Shown here in pieces: positions 44,770 to 54,189 of a stretch of 64,000 bases of DNA. The number at the start of each line of letters is the position of its first letter. Within the stretch, counting starts at the first letter, position 1. The notes under the pieces were generated by a model. The model searched no databases, had not been told where the DNA came from, and worked only from the letters and a program-made list of their open reading frames with translations. Source of the stretch: Arcobacter cloacae. GTDB taxonomy: Bacteria > Campylobacterota > Campylobacteria > Campylobacterales > Arcobacteraceae. The translations under genes and the position numbers were made by a program. The stretch covers positions 1,054,001-1,118,000 of the forward strand of contig NZ_CP053833.1 of the NCBI RefSeq assembly GCF_013201935.1, read 5' to 3'.

Positions 44770-45804
44770 TTATTTAATATGATTATTTACAGTATTTGGA
44801 ATACTATTACCACTTGCTTGATATTTTAGCGAATCAGGGTATTTTTTATAGTGACTTCTTACTATTGAAGCTAATTTTTCTTTTGTAGGTGTATCAATTA
44901 GTCCCTTTTCATCTATTACATTAATTATCTCTTCAAGAAGAATATTTTGAGGGGAAGGAAGTTTATCAATCCAAGATTTTAATAAACTTTTATTTACATA
45001 TTTTGGTAAAGAACCCATTATTCCAACATCATTTTGATTATGTACTAAAAGTCCTGACGTTGTTCCCCTATCTAAAGTTAAAACTTGGAAAAGATATAAA
45101 GTATGATAATCTAACTGTTTTTTTATATCTTGAACACTAAAACTTTTTTTGTTTAAAAAAGCATTAGTTATTATTTCTATATAAGTATCAATGATTTTTT
45201 CACCAAAACTTTGTGCAAATATAAAATCTCTTTTTTTATCATCTGTTTTATAATTTTCTAAATAGAAGTGACTAACTCCTCTGTGTCTATTTAAAGCTGG
45301 AATAAAAAAGTATTTTTCACCTTGTTTTATACCCTCTTCAAAATCATTTTTAGATATGCTTTTTAAAGCATTATCAAATATCTTCTTATCTTCTTCATTT
45401 TCTAAACTAGGATTTAAATCAGCCATTATACGCCAATAGAAATCCTCATTTTTAAAAGTTGTTAAGCTTATATGGATATGTATAGAAGGAACATTTGGAT
45501 TATTTGGATGAATAATAGTTGAAATTGCTGTTGCACTTTGTAAAGTTTTGTTTTCATCTAAATCATAATGAACTTGTGAAACATTCACACTTGCACGATT
45601 AAATAAAACTTCATCCTTTGCTTCAAATCTATTTCCACCACCACACGTTCCATTTTCTCTTAGCCAAATAACTTCTTCAAATTTTTTATTTTCTCCTAGT
45701 TTTAAACTTAAATCATCAAGTTTATCAACAAATCTTTTTTGAAGATTTTTTACTAAATCATAAGCGTTTATAGAATCTATTGATTTTGACATAATCATAT
45801 TCAT
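44770..45804 (-). CDS. hemF: Divergent oxygen-dependent coproporphyrinogen III oxidase (HemF-like)
   Basis: The 344-residue protein matches HemF in outline: WLRENGTCGGGNRF, NRASVNVSQVHYD, TIIHPNNPNVPSIHIHISL, and a C-terminal RGTTSGLLVHNQNDVGIMGSLP. Classic motifs are eroded. GGGFDLTPYY reads IMADLNPSLEN, and the RGxGGIFFDD signature reads NRHRGVSHFYLEN. HemF oxidises coproporphyrinogen III to protoporphyrinogen IX with O2 in haem synthesis. The variant may be a lineage form or a changed function. The ATG has AGGA ten bases upstream; two more in-frame ATGs follow within 12 bases. Confidence 0.75.
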   Translation of the reverse strand: MNMIMSKSIDSINAYDLVKNLQKRFVDKLDDLSLKLGENKKFEEVIWLRENGTCGGGNRFEAKDEVLFNRASVNVSQVHYDLDENKTLQSATAISTIIHPNNPNVPSIHIHISLTTFKNEDFYWRIMADLNPSLENEEDKKIFDNALKSISKNDFEEGIKQGEKYFFIPALNRHRGVSHFYLENYKTDDKKRDFIFAQSFGEKIIDTYIEIITNAFLNKKSFSVQDIKKQLDYHTLYLFQVLTLDRGTTSGLLVHNQNDVGIMGSLPKYVNKSLLKSWIDKLPSPQNILLEEIINVIDEKGLIDTPTKEKLASIVRSHYKKYPDSLKYQASGNSIPNTVNNHIK

Positions 45805-45948
45805 TTATAAAAATTCCTTTAAATAATAAACAAAGTTAAAAAATATAAAAATTACTTATATGTATCTTTTGTTTGGCTAATTATATATAAATTTACTTAT
45901 GAATAAGAAAGAAAATCATACAATAGATTAAATGCACAAGGATAAAAA

Positions 45949-46398
45949 ATGGAAAATATTCTAAATTACATCAAAATAAATGAGCTTATTTCAACTTCAG
46001 GGCAACCAAAAATTGAGCAGTTTGAACAAATCAAAAATGAGGATTTTGAAGTAGTAATAAATCTTGCTTTATGTAGCTCTTCTAATGCTATTTCAAATGA
46101 AGATGAAATAGTTACAAGTTTAGGAATGATATATTTACATATTCCAGTTGATTTTATAAATCCAAAAATAAGTGATTTAAAGCTTTTTTTAAATGCAATG
46201 CAAGCCTTTGGAGGAAATAAAGTTTGGGTTCATTGTGCAAAAAATTATAGGGTTAGTGCTTTTATGTATGTTTTTCACAAATATATATTAAAAACACCCT
46301 TTGAACAAATTGATTTATCTATTTTTAACAAGTGGCAACCAGAACAAAACTGGCAAGAACTCATGAAAATAAGTTTGGATGAATTATATACATATTAA
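45949..46398 (+). CDS. Atypical protein tyrosine phosphatase-like protein
   Basis: This 149-residue protein resembles the small DSP-like phosphatase family: LISTSGQPKIEQFEQIKNEDFEVVINLAL, in two parts, then YLHIPVDFINP and the P-loop VHCAKNYRVSAFMYVFHKY. The loop has Cys-X4-Arg, one residue shorter than the canonical Cys-X5-Arg, though I recall HCxxNxRVS as typical for this bacterial subgroup. It has a TACAAT -10-like box at 45919-45924 and AAGGA before the ATG. Substrate is unknown. Confidence 0.75.
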   Translation: MENILNYIKINELISTSGQPKIEQFEQIKNEDFEVVINLALCSSSNAISNEDEIVTSLGMIYLHIPVDFINPKISDLKLFLNAMQAFGGNKVWVHCAKNYRVSAFMYVFHKYILKTPFEQIDLSIFNKWQPEQNWQELMKISLDELYTY

Positions 46399-46460
46399 AT
46401 AATTACTAAATAGCTTTCTTATCATAGTTTAGATAGACTATTGGGCTTAAAACTTTACAG

Positions 46461-47579
46461 TTGGGATTAATTTTGAAAATAGAGACAAAAGTAGAAAAAT
46501 TTAACGAACCTTTATATTTAGAAAGTGGAAGACTTTTAGAATCTTTTGAAATCATTTATGAAACTTATGGTGAACTTAATGAAGATAAATCAAATGTGAT
46601 TATTGTTTGCCATGCACTTTCAGGAAGTCATCACGCAGCAGGAAGATATGCTTCTGAAGCAAAAGCTGGTTGGTGGGATAAATTTATAGGTGATGGTAAA
46701 GCAATAGATACAACAAAATATTTTGTTATTTGTTCAAATAATATTGGTTCTTCTTATGGTTCAACTTGTCCTATGAGTATTGATCCTAGTACAAAAAAAG
46801 AGTATAGATTAAAGTTTCCTGTTTTAGCAATTTCAGATATTGTAAAAGCACAAATGAAACTTTATAAAAGATTAGGGATTTCAAATGCAGTTGCAGTTGT
46901 TGGTGGAAGTATGGGAGGAATGCAGGCTTTATGTTATGCAATTGAACATCCAACTTTTGCAAAACATATTATTGCTCTTGCAACAACTGCATACACAAGA
47001 CCTTGGGCAATAGCATTTAATAAAATAGCAATTGAAGCAATCAGACATGACCCTATATTTAAAAATGGTAATTATAAAAAAGATGACCCAAAAGCTTTAG
47101 GATTGCCAGGACTTGCAATAGGTAGAATGGCTGGGCTTATTTGTTATTTAAGTCCAAATTTGTTTAATAATAAATTTGGAAGAGATTATGCTTCAACAGA
47201 TGGTTTATATGAGTTATTTGGAAGATTTGAAGTTGAGAAATATTTAGAGTACAACGCTTATAGTTTTCCTAAATTTTTTGATCCTTTATCATATTTGTAT
47301 ATTTGTAAAACAATGAACATTTTTGATGCGGGAAGAAATAAAGATAAGTTAGAAGATTCATTTGACAAGGTACAATCAAATCTTCATTTAATTGCATTTA
47401 GTGATGATATGCTATTTTTCCCACAAGAGATGGAAGAAATTAGAGATATTATGATAAAACTAGGACGAGAAAATCAAGTAACATATAAATTAGTTGAAAG
47501 CCAATCTGGACATGACTCTTTTTTAGTTGAAGTTGAGAAATTTGAAGATCATGTAAGAGAAATTTTAAAGGATAGTTAA
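46461..47579 (+). CDS. metX: Homoserine O-acetyltransferase
   Basis: The ~370-residue alpha/beta-hydrolase makes O-acetylhomoserine for methionine synthesis. The active site is in VVGGSMGGMQALCYAIEHP (Ser nucleophile in GGSMGG). Other marks are VCHALSGSHHAAGRY, GWWDKFIGDGKAIDT, SNNIGSSYGSTCP and the C-terminal SQSGHDSFLVE (catalytic His). The open frame starts at TTG 46461, but TTG 46473 lies six bases after GGGA and gives LKIETKVEKF, a better N terminus. Confidence 0.95.
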   Translation: MGLILKIETKVEKFNEPLYLESGRLLESFEIIYETYGELNEDKSNVIIVCHALSGSHHAAGRYASEAKAGWWDKFIGDGKAIDTTKYFVICSNNIGSSYGSTCPMSIDPSTKKEYRLKFPVLAISDIVKAQMKLYKRLGISNAVAVVGGSMGGMQALCYAIEHPTFAKHIIALATTAYTRPWAIAFNKIAIEAIRHDPIFKNGNYKKDDPKALGLPGLAIGRMAGLICYLSPNLFNNKFGRDYASTDGLYELFGRFEVEKYLEYNAYSFPKFFDPLSYLYICKTMNIFDAGRNKDKLEDSFDKVQSNLHLIAFSDDMLFFPQEMEEIRDIMIKLGRENQVTYKLVESQSGHDSFLVEVEKFEDHVREILKDS

Positions 47580-47580
47580 A

Positions 47581-47784
47581 ATGATAGATAATAAAGAGTT
47601 AGAACAGGTTAATTTTGAAGAGAAAATATTAAAAGCAAAAGAGCTTTTAGAAAAACTTTCTAATCCACAAATCACACTTAGTGATTCAATAAAGCTTTAT
47701 AAAACAGGAGTAAATGAGTTGGAAGAGGCTCAAAAATTACTTGATGAAGCAAAACTTATTTTTTCTGTTGAAAATAAAAACTAA
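47581..47784 (+). CDS. xseB: Exodeoxyribonuclease VII small subunit
   Basis: This 67-residue protein has the XseB pattern NFEEKILKAKELLEKLSNPQ followed by LSDSIKLYKTGVNELEEAQKLLDEAKLIF. Exo VII degrades single-stranded DNA with the large subunit XseA, which is not in the window. The gene begins one base after metX ends and is probably coupled to it. Confidence 0.9.
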   Translation: MIDNKELEQVNFEEKILKAKELLEKLSNPQITLSDSIKLYKTGVNELEEAQKLLDEAKLIFSVENKN

Positions 47785-47806
47785 ACTTAGGTAATCATAA
47801 TTTACA

Positions 47807-50008
47807 ATGCAAGATATATTAAAAAAATTAGACTTAGTTGATTATATAGATAGTTTTTCAAAACTATTAGCAAGAGAAAAATCAATAATTTTAGAAGGTG
47901 ATATAAACCTTCATCATAAACATATAAATGAATTATCAAAATTTGATTTTAAAGCTCCTTCTAAAGTGGAAAATCTTGATTCAGCACTGATGCATATACA
48001 AAAACAAGGGATTTTAAAAATTTATGAAATTTTTGAATTTATTAAAATCATAAATTATTTTAGATATTTAAAAAGATTTAATTTTGATGGAAAAATGCTT
48101 GAGTGGCTTGATAAAATTATAATTCCAAATGAAATAATAAAAATATCAGACTATTTTGATGAAAAATCAAATTTAAAAGATGGTGTAAATGAAGATTTTG
48201 ACAATATCAAATATGCTATTTCAAAAAACAAAGAGATGATAAAACAAAGTCTTTATAAGATAATAAACTCTACAAAAATAAGAACTTATTTAGTTGATTC
48301 TCAAGTTCATTATATAAATGGTGAAGAAGCATTACTTGTTCGAGGTGGTTTTAATCATGTATTAAGTGGTAGTGTAATTGATAGGTCAAATTCTGGATTT
48401 TTTTATGTTGTTCCTCATAGTATTTCTGAGCTAAAACAAAAACAGAGTGATTTAAAAAATAAACAAGAAGAGATTTTATTTAAAATCTGTAAAGAGATTT
48501 CCTCTTTATTTGAAAAAAATCTTCTATTTCTAAAGTTTTTAAACAAAGAGTTTGATAGGTTTGACCACTACCAAGCAAGGCTATTTTTTGCAAAAGCAGG
48601 GGATAAGAATTTTATTTTACCTTCAAAAAATGAGACAAATAGGCTTGTAGATTTTTGCCATCCAGCTTTACATAATGCTAAACCAATAAGCATAGATTTT
48701 ACAAAATCAGTGGTTATGATAACAGGGGTAAATGCAGGGGGAAAAACAATGATGTTAAAATCTATTTTATCAGCTGTTTTTCTTTCAAAATATCTACTTC
48801 CATATAAAGCTCATCATGATACTGTTGTAAGTAATTTTAAATCAATAAATGCAGTTTTAGATGACCCCCAAAGTGTAAAAAATGATATTTCAACATTTGC
48901 AGGGCGAATGGTTGAGTTTTCAAAACTTTTTGCTTCAAAAAATGCGATTGTTGGAGTTGATGAGATAGAACTTGGAACTGATTCAGATGAAGCTGCAAGT
49001 TTGTTTAAAGTAATAATTGAAGATTTAATTCAAAGGGATATAAAAGTAATTATCACAACTCACCACAAAAGACTTGCAGCTTTAATGGCTTCAAATGAGA
49101 ATGTTGAGTTAATAGCAGCTCTTTATGATGAAGAGAATCAAAAACCAACCTATGAGTTTTTACAAGGAACGATTGGAAGGTCTTACGCTTTTGAAACAGC
49201 TTCAAGATATGGAATACCTTATAGTGTTGTAAAAAGAGCAAAAGAGGTTTATGGAGATGATAAAGATAAATTAAATGAATTGATTGAAAGAAGTAGTTCT
49301 TTAGAGAGAGAATATAAACAAAAAATCGCAAAACTTGATGATGAGATTGCAAATATGCAAAGAATCACAAATAATCTAAAAGAGCAAAAAGAGAAACTAG
49401 ATGAGCATATCTACTCTGAAAAATCAAAACTTCATAAAGAGTATAGTGAAGCAAGAGATGAGGCAAAAAAAGCAATAAAAGCAAAACTTGTACAAGAATC
49501 TCATCAACATTTAAATATAGCACACAAAAAAGCAAAAGAGATAAAAATTGAAAAAGTTCAAGAAATCGTAGAGTTTGCTATAGGCGATAGGGTAAAATAT
49601 AGAAATACAAAAGGAACAATTGTTTCAATTAAAGGCTCAAAAGCTTATATTGAAAATGATATGGGAATGAAAGTTCAAGTAAACCTAAGTGATTTAAGTA
49701 GAAGTGGAAACCCACCTCCAAAAATTCCTACAAAAAAAGCAACTGTAACTATTCAAAAACCAGAAACTGGAAGTATAAAACTTGATTTACATGGACAAAG
49801 AGCCGATGAAGCTATTGAAAATCTTGATAAGTTTTTAAGTGATGCACTTCTTGCAGGTTTTGAAGAAGTTTTAGTTTATCATGGAATTGGAACAGGAAAA
49901 TTAGCATTTGCTGTTAAAGAGTATTTGAAAAAACATCCAAAAGTAAGAGGTTTTGAAGATGCTCATCCAAGTAGTGGAGGATTTGGTGCTAAAGTTATAA
50001 AACTTTAG
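47807..50008 (+). CDS. mutS2: Endonuclease MutS2
   Basis: The 733-residue protein has the MutS2 layout: a helical core, ATPase domain with Walker A VMITGVNAGGKTMMLKS (~residues 303-319), Walker B VGVDEIELGTDSDEAAS, and ITTHHKRLAALMA. A long coiled coil (~485-580), a KOW-like segment GDRVKYRNTKGTIVSIKGSKAYI, and a C-terminal Smr nuclease domain (KLDLHGQRADEAIENLDKFL, VLVYHGIGTGKL) follow. It lacks the mismatch-recognition domain of MutS and acts on recombination intermediates or stalled ribosomes. Confidence 0.95.
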   Translation: MQDILKKLDLVDYIDSFSKLLAREKSIILEGDINLHHKHINELSKFDFKAPSKVENLDSALMHIQKQGILKIYEIFEFIKIINYFRYLKRFNFDGKMLEWLDKIIIPNEIIKISDYFDEKSNLKDGVNEDFDNIKYAISKNKEMIKQSLYKIINSTKIRTYLVDSQVHYINGEEALLVRGGFNHVLSGSVIDRSNSGFFYVVPHSISELKQKQSDLKNKQEEILFKICKEISSLFEKNLLFLKFLNKEFDRFDHYQARLFFAKAGDKNFILPSKNETNRLVDFCHPALHNAKPISIDFTKSVVMITGVNAGGKTMMLKSILSAVFLSKYLLPYKAHHDTVVSNFKSINAVLDDPQSVKNDISTFAGRMVEFSKLFASKNAIVGVDEIELGTDSDEAASLFKVIIEDLIQRDIKVIITTHHKRLAALMASNENVELIAALYDEENQKPTYEFLQGTIGRSYAFETASRYGIPYSVVKRAKEVYGDDKDKLNELIERSSSLEREYKQKIAKLDDEIANMQRITNNLKEQKEKLDEHIYSEKSKLHKEYSEARDEAKKAIKAKLVQESHQHLNIAHKKAKEIKIEKVQEIVEFAIGDRVKYRNTKGTIVSIKGSKAYIENDMGMKVQVNLSDLSRSGNPPPKIPTKKATVTIQKPETGSIKLDLHGQRADEAIENLDKFLSDALLAGFEEVLVYHGIGTGKLAFAVKEYLKKHPKVRGFEDAHPSSGGFGAKVIKL

Positions 50009-50022
50009 TCACCAAACAGTCT

Positions 50023-50433
50023 TTAATATCCCATAAGATTTTTTTGTGATTTTAAAGATTTTACAAACTCTTCCATAGTTTTATTAGCAGCTTCATTTGG
50101 AGCTTCTAAAAAGTTTAAAATAAATGAGTCTTGTGTTTCACAAACTCCTATGCTTCGTGGACGTACTGCTAAAACTTCAGGAGTTGGTAACTCTTTTCCA
50201 AAACAGAAAACTATATTTTTTGCAGCTTTTATATTAGGATTGATCTCTCCACCTTCAAGGGAACTTGTATGTTTGTATTGGTCAAAAATAGCAATAAATG
50301 CTAAAACTGGATGAGCATCAATTTTTACTTGTAATGCAGAGATAATCTCATCTACACTTTTAAAATTTAATTCACTTTTTTTATACTCTATTTCAAAAAT
50401 ATGGTATTTTTCTTTAAAAATTTTTTGTTTCAT
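50023..50433 (-). CDS. Conserved uncharacterised cytoplasmic protein (possibly DUF6858)
   Basis: This 136-residue protein is probably a Campylobacterota-specific family (DUF6858 by memory, not verified). Visible features are FEIEYKKSELNFKSVDEII, VKIDAHPVLAFIAIFDQY, KAAKNIVFCFGKELPTPEVL and AVRPRSIGVCETQDSFILNF. It has no signal or membrane segment. It is convergent with mutS2 and follows a membrane-anchored gene by 18 bases. Confidence 0.75.
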   Translation of the reverse strand: MKQKIFKEKYHIFEIEYKKSELNFKSVDEIISALQVKIDAHPVLAFIAIFDQYKHTSSLEGGEINPNIKAAKNIVFCFGKELPTPEVLAVRPRSIGVCETQDSFILNFLEAPNEAANKTMEEFVKSLKSQKNLMGY

Positions 50434-50451
50434 TTTTTTCCTTTATTTAAA

Positions 50452-50997
50452 TTAGTTGATTGAAATAAATGAATTTACAGCACAATCCATTCTATCATCT
50501 ATATCGTTTCCATCAAGATTCATATAATCAGTTTGTATTTTATAAACTAATTTATTGTCATATTTAAATTCAAATACTAAATATCCTGCATAACTTTTTG
50601 CATCGTTATTTTTCTTACCACTATCCTCTTTATCATTTTCATAAATATAGTAATTTATCAAAACTTTTTTACCAGAAGTTATTTCACTATTTGAAGATAT
50701 ATATTTTTCTAAAACTTTTTTTAATTTTTCATCACTTTGTTCTTTTGATAGAATATTTATTAAGTTACTTTTCATATATTTTGAATATTCAATATCAGAT
50801 ATTATTTCATATTTACCATTTTTTAAAGAAGTTATAGCTTCTTTGATTGGTTCGTCAATATTTATTTTTTCAAAAGTTATAGTTTTAGTTTGACATTCAA
50901 CTCTTTTGCTTTTTATACTTTTTGTAGCTTGTGTAAATACTCCATAAAAAACAAAGCCAAGAATTGCAATACCAATAATTGGTAGTATTTTATTCAT
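50452..50997 (-). CDS. Membrane-anchored uncharacterised protein
   Basis: This 181-residue protein has an N-terminal membrane helix (KILPIIGIAILGFVFYGVFT, ~3-22) and a soluble domain predicted to lie outside the cytoplasm. The domain includes KISNG-free charged helices and strands such as KKVLINYYIYENDK and AGYLVFEFKYDNKLVYKIQ. No family is recognised. The start has AGGGA upstream. Confidence 0.75.
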   Translation of the reverse strand: MNKILPIIGIAILGFVFYGVFTQATKSIKSKRVECQTKTITFEKINIDEPIKEAITSLKNGKYEIISDIEYSKYMKSNLINILSKEQSDEKLKKVLEKYISSNSEITSGKKVLINYYIYENDKEDSGKKNNDAKSYAGYLVFEFKYDNKLVYKIQTDYMNLDGNDIDDRMDCAVNSFISIN

Positions 50998-51062
50998 TTG
51001 TTATATCCCTTTTTTTAGTTTGAGGGATAATAACAAATAAAAAATGATAAGTCAATATTATT

Positions 51063-51093
51063 TAAGTATTATAATTAAAAATTATAATACTTA
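51063..51093. terminator. AT-rich hairpin at the 3' end of the DUF748 gene
   Basis: Fourteen-base perfect arms TAAGTATTATAATT and AATTATAATACTTA around AAA overlap the stop codon of the minus-strand gene ending at 51091. There is no clear U-run after the stem, so terminator function is uncertain; it could also protect the 3' end. Confidence 0.45.
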
Positions 51094-54087
51094 TTTCAAA
51101 GGCTCTATTTCTAAATCTATAGATGAGTTTGATGTTTTTATTTCATCTTTTAAAATAATCTGTTTTTCATCTACAGCTTTCTCTTTTACTAAATACTCTT
51201 TTATATTCAAAGCTCTATTTTTACCAATTGCTTCAAGCTCTTTATTATCAATTTTTATTTTTGAAACTAAGGCTTCTAATTCCTCTTTTTTTAGTTTTTT
51301 ATTTTCACTTTCTTTTTCAAAATATCTTTTTTTCTTCAATTCAAAACTCTCTTTTTCTTGATTATATGAAGAGTTTACTTTTATAGCAATATCTTTTTTT
51401 TGTGTTAGAATCAAAGCTATTTTGTCTAAAGTCTCTTTTTGAATAGGTGTGATTTCATCTTCTAATAGATTGAATTTTACACTTTTTATTTCATCTTCAC
51501 TAAAATTAAATAAAGCTCCAAGTAGAGAAAAAGGTGCTGTTACAGCCTTAGTTATAAGATTTACAAAAGCTTTCCAAACGATTGAGCCAATTGAAAATTG
51601 TGGTTCATCCACATTTCCTGAAACTGGTAAATTTATATCTATAACTCCATTTTTATCTTCAAGTAAAGCAATAGCAATTCCCAAAGGTAAAGATATAGCA
51701 TCAGGACTCTCTACTTTTTCTCCTAATTCTAATTTTGTAATTACGATATTATTTTTAGCATCTAAATTTGATTGGTCTATGTTATATTTTAAATCTAAAT
51801 CTAATTTCCCACTTTTTAACTCTCTGCCTATAAATTTTCCTGTATAAGGTGTGAAATTTTGCATTGCAATATTTTCAAATTTCATATTTATATCAGTTAA
51901 AAACTTTATGTTATTTGGATTTACAATACCTGTTATTTTTGCAACTCCATATTTATCAACTACCCCTTTTAGTTCAAGATTTGTTTTGCTTGATTTTGTA
52001 TTTTTTACTTCAGAAACTTTTCCTTCAAGTTTTGTAACAGTAGTTTTAAAAGCAATAGGAAGGTTTTTATCTTCAAAATCAAATGTTCCATTATTTATAT
52101 TAATTGGTCCAATATCTAATTTTGTTTGATTCGAAGAGTTATTAGTCTCTTTTTTTGTTGCTAAGTTAGTTTGTGAGATAACTTCTTCTTTTGCTATTTG
52201 ATTTTCATTTTTAGGCAAAATTATAGAAATATGAGGATTGTTTAAATCTGTTTTTTCTATTTTAAATCTATTTTTTTGATTTGATAATTTTTTTATTCTT
52301 AAGTCTAAATTTTTAGCTTCAATTTTTGTCTTATTTTCTAAATTTATAAAATTAAGTTGTGGATTTAGTAATCTTATGGAATCAACAGCTAAATCACTTC
52401 CTTTATTTGAAAGATTTTTTATATCTAGTTGTATATTTTTTGTTTTTACATCTATTTTATTTATTAAATCTACAAAGTCTATATTTGGTTTTGAAAGTTT
52501 GATTTCGTTTATAGTTACTCTTTGATTATCAAATAAAAAATCATTTAAAGCTAAATTTATATTTGTATTTTTAACTTTTATTTTAGATTTTTTATCTTCA
52601 AAATCTAAATTGGGAGTTTTTAAAGAAGTAGATTTTAAAGATATTTTATCTTTATCAATTTTTAGATTATTTAAAGCTAAAGATATATTTTTTGAGTTTA
52701 TATTTAAATTTGCTTTTTTCTCATCTAAATTTAAACTATCTTTTGAAAGATTTATATTATTTATATCAATAATTGAATTTTCAATATTTAGATTATCTAA
52801 AGTAATTTTTATATTTTTTGATTTAATAAAGAGTTTGTTTTTATTGTCATTAAAACTTAAATTTGAGTTGTTTACTGATAAATCATTTAAAGCAATTTTT
52901 GAATCTATAATATCTATATTTTTTAGATTTAGAAAGATTGTATCACTAGATATTTGATTATTGTTGATTTTATCTTCAAATTTAAAATTAGTGTTTGCTT
53001 TTATATTTGCAAGATTGATTATCCAGGGCTTTGACTCTTCTTTATTAGTAGTTTTTTCATCATTTATAACTTCTTTTTGTGAAGATGAATTTTTGATAAG
53101 ATTAGAAAAATTTATTCCATTTTTATCTGAAATTACATTTGTATTTAAACCATCAATATTTATTCCATCAAGTTTAATATTTTGAGTAATTAAATCAAAA
53201 TCAAATTTTTTAATATCAAGCTTTTTTAAAGAAGCAATAGAGATATTTTTTTGTTTTAAATCAATATTATTAATCTCTAATTTTTCACTTTTTAGTTTTA
53301 AATCAAACTCTTTTGTTGTGTCAATATTGTAATTTAAAACAAGATTTATATTTGCTTCATTATTTAATTCAAAATTAAAAAGAGTTTCTTTAAAATCTAA
53401 AAACTCTTTGATTTTTAGGTTTGAAATATCTATTTTCCCATACATTTTAAATGGTTCAAGATTAAATGCTCCACCAATTGAAACATTTGTATCTTCATTT
53501 ATTCTAAAAGAAAGATTGTTTGAAGACAAAGAGTTTTTGTATGTTCCTAAATCATAAATAACATAATTTATATCTTTTAGGTTTAGATTATAAGGTTTTT
53601 CATTTATTAGGCTTTCGAAATTTATATCTGCATTTTTTAAATCTATTTTTGAAATTAAAAACTTAATATCAAATGAACTTGAATCCTCTTTTTTATTCTC
53701 TTCTTTTGATGGTTTTAATAAATTTGTAAGATTATAAGAACCATCTTTTTCCTCTTTTATATTTAAAAAAAGTTCATCCAAAAAAAGATTTTGAAAACTA
53801 ATATGTCTTTTTTCAATAGAACGCAACAATGCAAAATCGATATTTAACTCTTTAAAAGATATATCTGAATTATTATTTTCATCTAGAAGTTTAAAATTTG
53901 AAATTTTTACACTGATTGTAAATGGGTTAAATTCTACTTTATCTATTGATGTTTTCGTGGTTAAGTTTTCATCTAAATTTTTTATTAATTGCTCTTTTAA
54001 AATTATAGGTACAAGCTTAAATCCAACAGTTATATAAATAGCTAGAAATAAACAGAACCAGTAAAATGATTTTTCTAATTTCCCCAT
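51091..54087 (-). CDS. DUF748/AsmA-like giant envelope protein with 42-residue tandem repeats
   Basis: The 998-residue protein has an N-terminal membrane helix (~8-28), an AsmA/DUF748-type start (DKVEFNPFTISVKISNFKLL, LNIDFALLRSIEKR), and a long beta-rich middle. The C-terminal DUF748 region has INNGTFDFEDKNLPIAFKTTV, LDLKYNIDQSNLD, GVIDINLPVSGNVDEPQFSIG and SSYNQEKESFELKKKRY. Residues 383-~625 are six consecutive units with exact 42-residue spacing. AsmA-like proteins span the periplasm as lipid-conducting grooves. It is divergent from dapE. Confidence 0.9.
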   Translation of the reverse strand: MGKLEKSFYWFCLFLAIYITVGFKLVPIILKEQLIKNLDENLTTKTSIDKVEFNPFTISVKISNFKLLDENNNSDISFKELNIDFALLRSIEKRHISFQNLFLDELFLNIKEEKDGSYNLTNLLKPSKEENKKEDSSSFDIKFLISKIDLKNADINFESLINEKPYNLNLKDINYVIYDLGTYKNSLSSNNLSFRINEDTNVSIGGAFNLEPFKMYGKIDISNLKIKEFLDFKETLFNFELNNEANINLVLNYNIDTTKEFDLKLKSEKLEINNIDLKQKNISIASLKKLDIKKFDFDLITQNIKLDGINIDGLNTNVISDKNGINFSNLIKNSSSQKEVINDEKTTNKEESKPWIINLANIKANTNFKFEDKINNNQISSDTIFLNLKNIDIIDSKIALNDLSVNNSNLSFNDNKNKLFIKSKNIKITLDNLNIENSIIDINNINLSKDSLNLDEKKANLNINSKNISLALNNLKIDKDKISLKSTSLKTPNLDFEDKKSKIKVKNTNINLALNDFLFDNQRVTINEIKLSKPNIDFVDLINKIDVKTKNIQLDIKNLSNKGSDLAVDSIRLLNPQLNFINLENKTKIEAKNLDLRIKKLSNQKNRFKIEKTDLNNPHISIILPKNENQIAKEEVISQTNLATKKETNNSSNQTKLDIGPININNGTFDFEDKNLPIAFKTTVTKLEGKVSEVKNTKSSKTNLELKGVVDKYGVAKITGIVNPNNIKFLTDINMKFENIAMQNFTPYTGKFIGRELKSGKLDLDLKYNIDQSNLDAKNNIVITKLELGEKVESPDAISLPLGIAIALLEDKNGVIDINLPVSGNVDEPQFSIGSIVWKAFVNLITKAVTAPFSLLGALFNFSEDEIKSVKFNLLEDEITPIQKETLDKIALILTQKKDIAIKVNSSYNQEKESFELKKKRYFEKESENKKLKKEELEALVSKIKIDNKELEAIGKNRALNIKEYLVKEKAVDEKQIILKDEIKTSNSSIDLEIEPLK
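52207..52941 (-). repeat. Protein-level tandem repeat, 126-bp period, inside the DUF748 gene
   Basis: Units begin at residues 383, 425, 467, 509, 551 and 593, each exactly 42 residues apart with no insertions. The shared pattern is N-I-x-L-x-L-x-N-L early, a strand near position 15-19, Ile/Leu-x-L near 21-23, P/S-x-L-x-F at 26-30 and a Lys-rich strand ending S/T/A-K. An earlier half unit is in phase from ~358. DNA identity between units is low, so the repeat is old and selected as protein structure. Confidence 0.8.
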
Positions 54088-54189
54088 GTTTATAGCCTTT
54101 TTAAAATAAATAATAAAAAATAAAATTTTTTTTATTATAACAAAATAAAGTTAAGTTAGCTAAAATTCACCCAATTAAAAGGATATTAA

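Noticed and set aside
50998-51062. Inverted repeat TATCCCT...AGGGATA upstream of the 50452 gene
   Set aside because: The AGGGA arm is simply the ribosome site of that gene and the match is short with a bulge.
51044-53185. Several plus-strand open frames opposite the DUF748 gene
   Set aside because: They are Phe/Ile/Ser-rich shadows of a Lys/Asn/Asp-rich gene, lack ribosome sites and overlap a convincing 998-codon gene.
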